64,000 nt of DNA from Janibacter sp. Soil728. GTDB lineage: Bacteria > Actinomycetota > Actinomycetes > Actinomycetales > Dermatophilaceae. Positions 60,358 to 64,000 of this stretch are shown one piece after another (position 1 is the stretch's first letter; every line of letters begins with the position of its first letter). A program made the position numbers and the translations under genes. Below the pieces are notes generated by a model. The model was not told the DNA's origin and made no database searches. It saw only the letters and a list, made by a program, of their open reading frames with translations. The DNA lies in assembly GCF_001428305.1 (NCBI RefSeq), contig NZ_LMRZ01000004.1:445913-509912 (forward strand), written 5' to 3'.

Positions 60358-60702
60358 TCAGTGCTGCGCGATGCAGAACTCGTTGCCGTCGGGGTCCGCG
60401 AGCGTCACCCAGCGGAAGCCCGCGCTTTCGTGGTCGGCGACGTGACTGGCTCCGCCCGCCAGCAGCAGCCGGGTCGCGCCGTCGAGGTCCGCGGTCCCCA
60501 GGTCGAGGTGCAGCCGGTTCTTGCCGGAGGTGGGTTCGTCGACCTTCTGGAAGGCGAGCATCGGCCCATGGGGCAGCTCGACGACCACGAACCAACCGTC
60601 GTTGTCCTGGGTGATGGTGCCGTCGGTCTGCCTCGCCCACCAGGTGGCGAGGGCAGTGGCGTCGGTCGTGTCTGTCGTGATCATGCCGAGTGTCAGGCTC
60701 AT
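60358..60702 (-). CDS. VOC (glyoxalase/dioxygenase fold) family protein
   Basis: 114 residues with two beta-alpha-beta-beta-beta halves: TLGMITTDTTDATALATWWAR at the start, NRLHLDLGTADLDGATRLL in the middle and FRWVTLADPDGNEFCI at the end. The final DPDGNEFCI with LHLDL supplies His/Glu-like metal ligands. It resembles small bleomycin-resistance/glyoxalase-like proteins; the substrate is unknown. It is 18 bp past the glpQ start on the same strand. Confidence 0.82.
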   Translation of the reverse strand: MSLTLGMITTDTTDATALATWWARQTDGTITQDNDGWFVVVELPHGPMLAFQKVDEPTSGKNRLHLDLGTADLDGATRLLLAGGASHVADHESAGFRWVTLADPDGNEFCIAQH

Positions 60703-60741
60703 GCATCGACACTAGGGCGCGACCCCGACAACGGACGTCCG

Positions 60742-61293
60742 TCAGCGCAGGAAGGCGTCGATCCGCTCCACCGTCGCCGCCGTCACCGCAGCGTCGTACC
60801 CCGGCAGGTCCGGGTCGGTGAAGAGGTGCCCACGGCCGGGTGTGACGTGGTCCTCGAAGGGGGCCCCGCTCGCCTCCACCGCTGCCCCCAGGGTCGTCAC
60901 GTCGGGCGGCGCGATCCACGGGTCGTCCTCGTGACGGTGCACCTGGACGGGCACGCCGGACCACTCGTGCCGGGGCGCTGCCACCGAGTGCAGCAGGATC
61001 GCGGCGCCCGCTCGGGGTCGTCGCGCGGCCAGCCGCTGCGCGAAGAAGGCGCCGAGGGAGAAGCCGGCGAGCACGGTCTCCGGCGGCATCGTGGCCGCGA
61101 GCTCGCGCACGGTCTCGAAGTACTCGGGGTGTGCGTCGCGGTGGGCGATGCCCTCGCGCTCGCCGTCGAAGACATGCCCCTCGTAGAAGTCGGGGACCTC
61201 CACCTCGTGGCCACGCCCGCGCAGCAGCTCGGCGAAGGAGTGCACGCCCGGCCGCAGCCCGAGCGCCGAGTGGAGCAGCAGGATCGTCGCCAT
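60742..61293 (-). CDS. Dienelactone hydrolase-like alpha/beta hydrolase
   Basis: 183 residues. A strand-turn LLLHSALGLRPGVHSFAELLRGRGH, nucleophile elbow AGFSLGAFFAQRLA (Ser near residue 77), Asp in HRHEDDPWIAPP and His in TPGRGHLFTDPD form a plausible triad. Family members often carry Cys as nucleophile; here it is Ser. Substrate unknown. It lies one base before the GH13 gene stop, so they are probably co-transcribed. Confidence 0.8.
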   Translation of the reverse strand: MATILLLHSALGLRPGVHSFAELLRGRGHEVEVPDFYEGHVFDGEREGIAHRDAHPEYFETVRELAATMPPETVLAGFSLGAFFAQRLAARRPRAGAAILLHSVAAPRHEWSGVPVQVHRHEDDPWIAPPDVTTLGAAVEASGAPFEDHVTPGRGHLFTDPDLPGYDAAVTAATVERIDAFLR

Positions 61294-61294
61294 G

Positions 61295-63010
61295 TCAGTC
61301 GACCTGCGCCCACACGCAGGTGTCGGCCGGGACCTGGCCGTCGACGAGCTCACCCGACGCAACGAGCACCTGCGCGCCCGCGGGCAGAGCGCTCGGCGTC
61401 GAGGACAGGTTGGCGACCACCAGGGTCCGCGTGCCGTCCGGAGCCGTCGCGAGGTAGCCGAGCACGCCCTCGCCCAGCCCGTCGACCTCCGCCAGGGCGG
61501 CGAGGCCGAGACGGCGCTCCCGACGGAGGGCGAGGAGTGACCGGTAGAGCTCGAGGGTCGAGCCCTCGACCCCGGTCTGCACGTCGACCGCGAGGTCGGC
61601 GTAGGACGTCGGCTGGGGCAGCCACGCTGCGCCGGTGTCGTTGAATCCGAGGGAGGCGCCCCCCTTCGTCCAGGCGATGGGGACGCGGCAGCCGTCGCGA
61701 CCGAGCTCGGCGCCGCCGGTCCGGGCGAAGGTCGGGTCCTGACGGGCGTCGGCCGGCAGGCTGGTGTGCTCGGGCAGCCCGAGCTCCTCGCCCTGGTAGA
61801 CGTAGGCGCCGCCGGGCAGCGCGAGCATCAGCGTCGTGGCCGCGCGGGCGCGTCGCAGGCCGAGCTCGGCATCGGGCTGGGGGTCGCCGGCGCCGATGCC
61901 GTTGGGGCGCGGTGCGCCGACGGGAAGCCCGAAGCGGCTAGCGTGGCGCAGCACGTCGTGGTTGCTCAGCACCCAGGTCGCGGGTGCGCCGACGGAGTCG
62001 TTGGACGCCAGGGAGCGTTCGATGACCGCACGCAGCGGCTCGGCCTGCCACGGCGTCTCGAGGAAGTCGAAGTTGAAGGCCTGGTGGTACTCGTCCTCGC
62101 GCACGTAGCGCGCCAGCCGGTCGGCCGGCGCCACCCACGCCTCGGCGCACATGATCCGCTCGGGTGCGCCGTAGGAGTCGAGCAGCGTCCGCCAGCTGCG
62201 ATAGATCTCGTGGACACCGTCCTGGTCCCAGTAGGGCGCCGCGTGGGTGACCTCCATGAGCCCGCCGGGGTGCTTGTCGAAGCTCGGGAAGGTCGGGTCC
62301 TTGACCAGCCCGTGGGCGACGTCGACGCGGAAGCCGTCGACCCCGCGGTCGAGCCAGAAGCGCAGCGTCGTCTCGAAGTCGGCGCGCACCTCGCTGTTGT
62401 CCCAGTTGAGGTCCGGCTGCGTGGGGTCGAAGAGGTGCAGGTACCACTGGCCCGGTGTGCCGTCGGGCTCGGTGATGCGGGTCCACGCGCCGCCACCGAA
62501 GTTGGCCAGCCAGTCCGTCGGCGGCTGCGACCCGTCCTCGCCGAGACCGTCGCGAAACACGTAGCGCTCGCGCTCGGGACTGCCGGGTCCGGCGGCCAGC
62601 GCCTCCTGGAACCACGGGTGGTCCGACGAGCTGTGGTTGGGGACGATGTCGACGATGATCCTCAAGGCCAGCTCGTGGGCCCGCCCGATGAGCGCGTCGG
62701 CGTCGGCGAGCGTGCCGAAGAGCGGGTCGACGTCGCGATGGTCCGAGACGTCGTAGCCGGCGTCGCGCTGCGGTGATCGGTAGAAGGGGGAGAGCCACAC
62801 GGCGTCGACGCCGAGGTCGCGCAGGTGCTCCAGCCGCGAGGTGATGCCGGGCAGGTCACCGATGCCGTCGCCGTCGGCGTCGGCCCAGGACCGTGGGTAG
62901 ATCTGGTAGATCACGGCATCGCGCCACCACGGGACGCCCGCGGAGCTCGCCGGGTGGAGCTGGCGCATGGCGAAGGGGGTGGGCTGGCTGGTCGTGGCGC
63001 GCTCCCTCAC
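61295..63010 (-). CDS. GH13 alpha-glucosidase/oligo-1,6-glucosidase family
   Basis: 571 residues. GTG 63010 is chosen because it overlaps the globin stop (GTGA). The catalytic set is clear: DAVIYQIYPRSWAD, DIVPNHSS, DGFRVDVAHGL (nucleophile Asp), MCAEAWVAP (acid/base Glu) and LSNHDVLRH (third Asp). Length and motifs match enzymes acting on maltose, sucrose or isomaltose. It is cytoplasmic (no signal peptide). It could serve trehalose/glycogen metabolism, but no related gene is beside it. Confidence 0.9.
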   Translation of the reverse strand: MRERATTSQPTPFAMRQLHPASSAGVPWWRDAVIYQIYPRSWADADGDGIGDLPGITSRLEHLRDLGVDAVWLSPFYRSPQRDAGYDVSDHRDVDPLFGTLADADALIGRAHELALRIIVDIVPNHSSSDHPWFQEALAAGPGSPERERYVFRDGLGEDGSQPPTDWLANFGGGAWTRITEPDGTPGQWYLHLFDPTQPDLNWDNSEVRADFETTLRFWLDRGVDGFRVDVAHGLVKDPTFPSFDKHPGGLMEVTHAAPYWDQDGVHEIYRSWRTLLDSYGAPERIMCAEAWVAPADRLARYVREDEYHQAFNFDFLETPWQAEPLRAVIERSLASNDSVGAPATWVLSNHDVLRHASRFGLPVGAPRPNGIGAGDPQPDAELGLRRARAATTLMLALPGGAYVYQGEELGLPEHTSLPADARQDPTFARTGGAELGRDGCRVPIAWTKGGASLGFNDTGAAWLPQPTSYADLAVDVQTGVEGSTLELYRSLLALRRERRLGLAALAEVDGLGEGVLGYLATAPDGTRTLVVANLSSTPSALPAGAQVLVASGELVDGQVPADTCVWAQVD

Positions 63011-63411
63011 AGCCGGTTCCCGTCGTCGTCGGCGTTGACCAGCATGTCCGCGGCGCGGACGAAGTAGTCGCGCATCGCGGCGTCGTGGGACTCCGGCAGG
63101 TCGAGCGAGTCCATGGCGGCCAGCATGTGCTGCATCCACCGGTCGCGCTGGTCGGGTGTCACCGCGTAGTTGACGTGCCGCATCCGCAGACGGGGGTGGC
63201 CCCGCTCCTGGCTGTAGGTGCCGGGGCCCCCGAAGTACTGCTCGAGGAACATCCGCAGTCGGATCTCGGCAGCGCCGAGGTCCTCCTCCGGGTACAGGGC
63301 GCGCAGGGTCGGGTCCGTCGCCACCCCCTCGTAGAAGGCGTGGACGAGGCGCACGAAGGTCTCGTGCCCACCCACCTGCTCGTAGAAGGTCTCACCGGGC
63401 TGCGCAAACAT
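63007..63411 (-). CDS. glbO: Group II truncated haemoglobin
   Basis: 134 residues from ATG at 63411; longer frames upstream lack homology. FYEQVGGHETFVRLVHAFYEG, LEQYFGGP, RGHPRLRMRHVNYAV with the proximal His and DRWMQHM with the TrpG8 typical of group II are visible. Such globins bind O2 and NO and are associated with nitrosative and low-oxygen stress, which fits an organism that respires nitrate. The stop overlaps the GH13 gene start. Confidence 0.92.
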   Translation of the reverse strand: MFAQPGETFYEQVGGHETFVRLVHAFYEGVATDPTLRALYPEEDLGAAEIRLRMFLEQYFGGPGTYSQERGHPRLRMRHVNYAVTPDQRDRWMQHMLAAMDSLDLPESHDAAMRDYFVRAADMLVNADDDGNRL

Positions 63412-63599
63412 GTCGGCCAGTCTGGCAGGCGTTCTCGTCGACCTGCCGGCGGCCCGACGGTGGTCGAGGTGGGAGTCGGCAGGGTTGGCCAACCTCGGGT
63501 CCGGGATCCGTTGTCGGCGGTGGGTGGCAGGGTGGTCTTGAGGCGACAGCAGGGGTGGTGGGGCGGCGGAGAAGTTGTCCCCACCCCCTCTTGATTCAT

Positions 63600-63614
63600 T
63601 CGAACACATGTACT
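63600..63614 (+). promoter_or_regulatory. LexA-like SOS box upstream of DUF222 gene
   Basis: TCGAACACATGTACT starts 43 bp before the ATG and matches CGAAC-N4-GTTCG at 8 of 10 fixed positions. LexA boxes precede several 13E12-type genes in mycobacteria (general knowledge). Confidence 0.6.
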
Positions 63615-63642
63615 AATTTTGAAAGCAGCGAAGGGGGGCGCG

Positions 63643-64000
63643 ATGACCGATCAGGGGACGACCAGCACGGCGGGTGAGTCTGTGGTCGGTGGCGCGCTGC
63701 CTGATCGCCTGGCTGCTGCCTTGGAGGCATTGAGTTCGGCTCGCGCGGAGGGGTTGTCGGAGGCCGAGCTGCTGGAGGTCGTCACGGTGTGCGAGGCGAC
63801 GAAGGGGGCGGCTGCGGCGTTGCAGGCTCGCGCGACCGCGGTGTTTGTCGAGGGTCGTGACGAGCAGGTCGCTCGTGATCGTGTGGATGGGGTGGTCTCG
63901 GCGCGTGAGGCGTCGTGTCGTCGTCGGGGTGCGCGGGCGGAGCTGGCGTTGGCGCGGCGGTGCGCGCCGGGTCAGGCGGATCGGCATGTGGGGTTGGCGA
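63643..64000 (+). CDS. DUF222 (13E12-type) HNH endonuclease-like protein, N-terminal part (runs off window)
   Basis: 119 residues are visible from ATG 63643, after an AAGGGGGG ribosome site. LPDRLAAALEALSSARAEGLSEAELLEVV and the following helical, Arg/Ala-rich part are the DUF222 domain, which usually precedes a C-terminal HNH nuclease; that part lies beyond the window. The proteins are multicopy in actinobacteria and of unproven function. Codon choice is less GC-biased than in the neighbours (many T-ending codons such as GGT, CGT, CTT-poor but TTG-rich), suggesting a transferred or repeated element. Confidence 0.82.
   Translation, partial: MTDQGTTSTAGESVVGGALPDRLAAALEALSSARAEGLSEAELLEVVTVCEATKGAAAALQARATAVFVEGRDEQVARDRVDGVVSAREASCRRRGARAELALARRCAPGQADRHVGLA

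Noticed and set aside
63412..63609. N-terminal extension of the truncated haemoglobin
   Set aside because: The extra 66 residues are Arg/His/Pro-rich without similarity, and the globin fold begins at ATG 63411.

Overview
The window is high-GC (about 70%) DNA with dense, short-spaced genes, many GTG starts and 1-4 bp stop/start overlaps. The clpS-DUF2017-murI group, an IdeR/DtxR-type iron box, a group II truncated haemoglobin, a DUF222 (13E12-type) gene and the overall protein flavour point to an actinobacterium. My inference is Micrococcales, perhaps the Intrasporangiaceae (Janibacter-like); no rRNA is present to confirm this.

Layout. 1-5929 (minus): assimilatory nitrate/nitrite operon, narK > molybdopterin nitrate reductase > FAD/[2Fe-2S] reductase > nirB (cut by the window edge). 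6059-9910: pncB facing the clpS-DUF2017-murI-MBL-hydrolase run. 9907-18907: a mixed block with a methyltransferase/membrane-protein pair, an iron-siderophore ABC operon behind an IdeR-type box, an MccF-like S66 peptidase, a hydrolase and a two-domain glycosyltransferase. 18941-20337: rph-rdgB, then tRNA-Leu. 20489-24381: OsmC protein, the CbiMNQO-type cobalt/nickel importer, a Bcp peroxiredoxin and a DUF3618 protein. 24517-30003: tRNA-Lys, glgC, a CopC-like protein, tRNA-His, orn, a PrsW-type protease, a phosphopantetheinyl transferase and tRNA-Arg. 30055-37095: two dynamin-like GTPases, an SSB paralogue, an EttA-type ABC-F protein, an RNA 2',3'-cyclic phosphodiesterase and a pentapeptide-repeat protein. 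37097-40362: SRPBCC-epimerase fusion and TetR regulator facing an acyl-CoA dehydrogenase.

40490-54198 is the functional centre. mog-moaE-moaA runs on the plus strand and meets a long minus-strand run: regulator > narG > narH > narJ > narI > moeB > moeA > moaC > mobA > DUF6457 > moaD. Respiratory nitrate reductase and nearly all steps of molybdenum-cofactor synthesis therefore sit together, probably in one transcription unit headed by a regulator with SufR-like candidate Fe-S ligands. With the assimilatory system at the left edge, the cell appears able both to assimilate and to respire nitrate, and both reductases need this cofactor.

54300-64000: thioesterase II, a RecQ helicase with a phosphoribosyltransferase-like C-terminus, a hot-dog thioesterase coupled to an unknown gene, an inositol-phosphatase family enzyme, a glycerophosphodiesterase, a VOC protein, a dienelactone-hydrolase-like protein, a GH13 glucosidase, a truncated haemoglobin and the start of a DUF222 gene with an SOS-like box upstream. 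I found no CRISPR array, prophage, transposase or integrase. The clearest genome-scale signal not explained by genes is a strongly over-represented, strand-biased octamer, CGAAGGGG.
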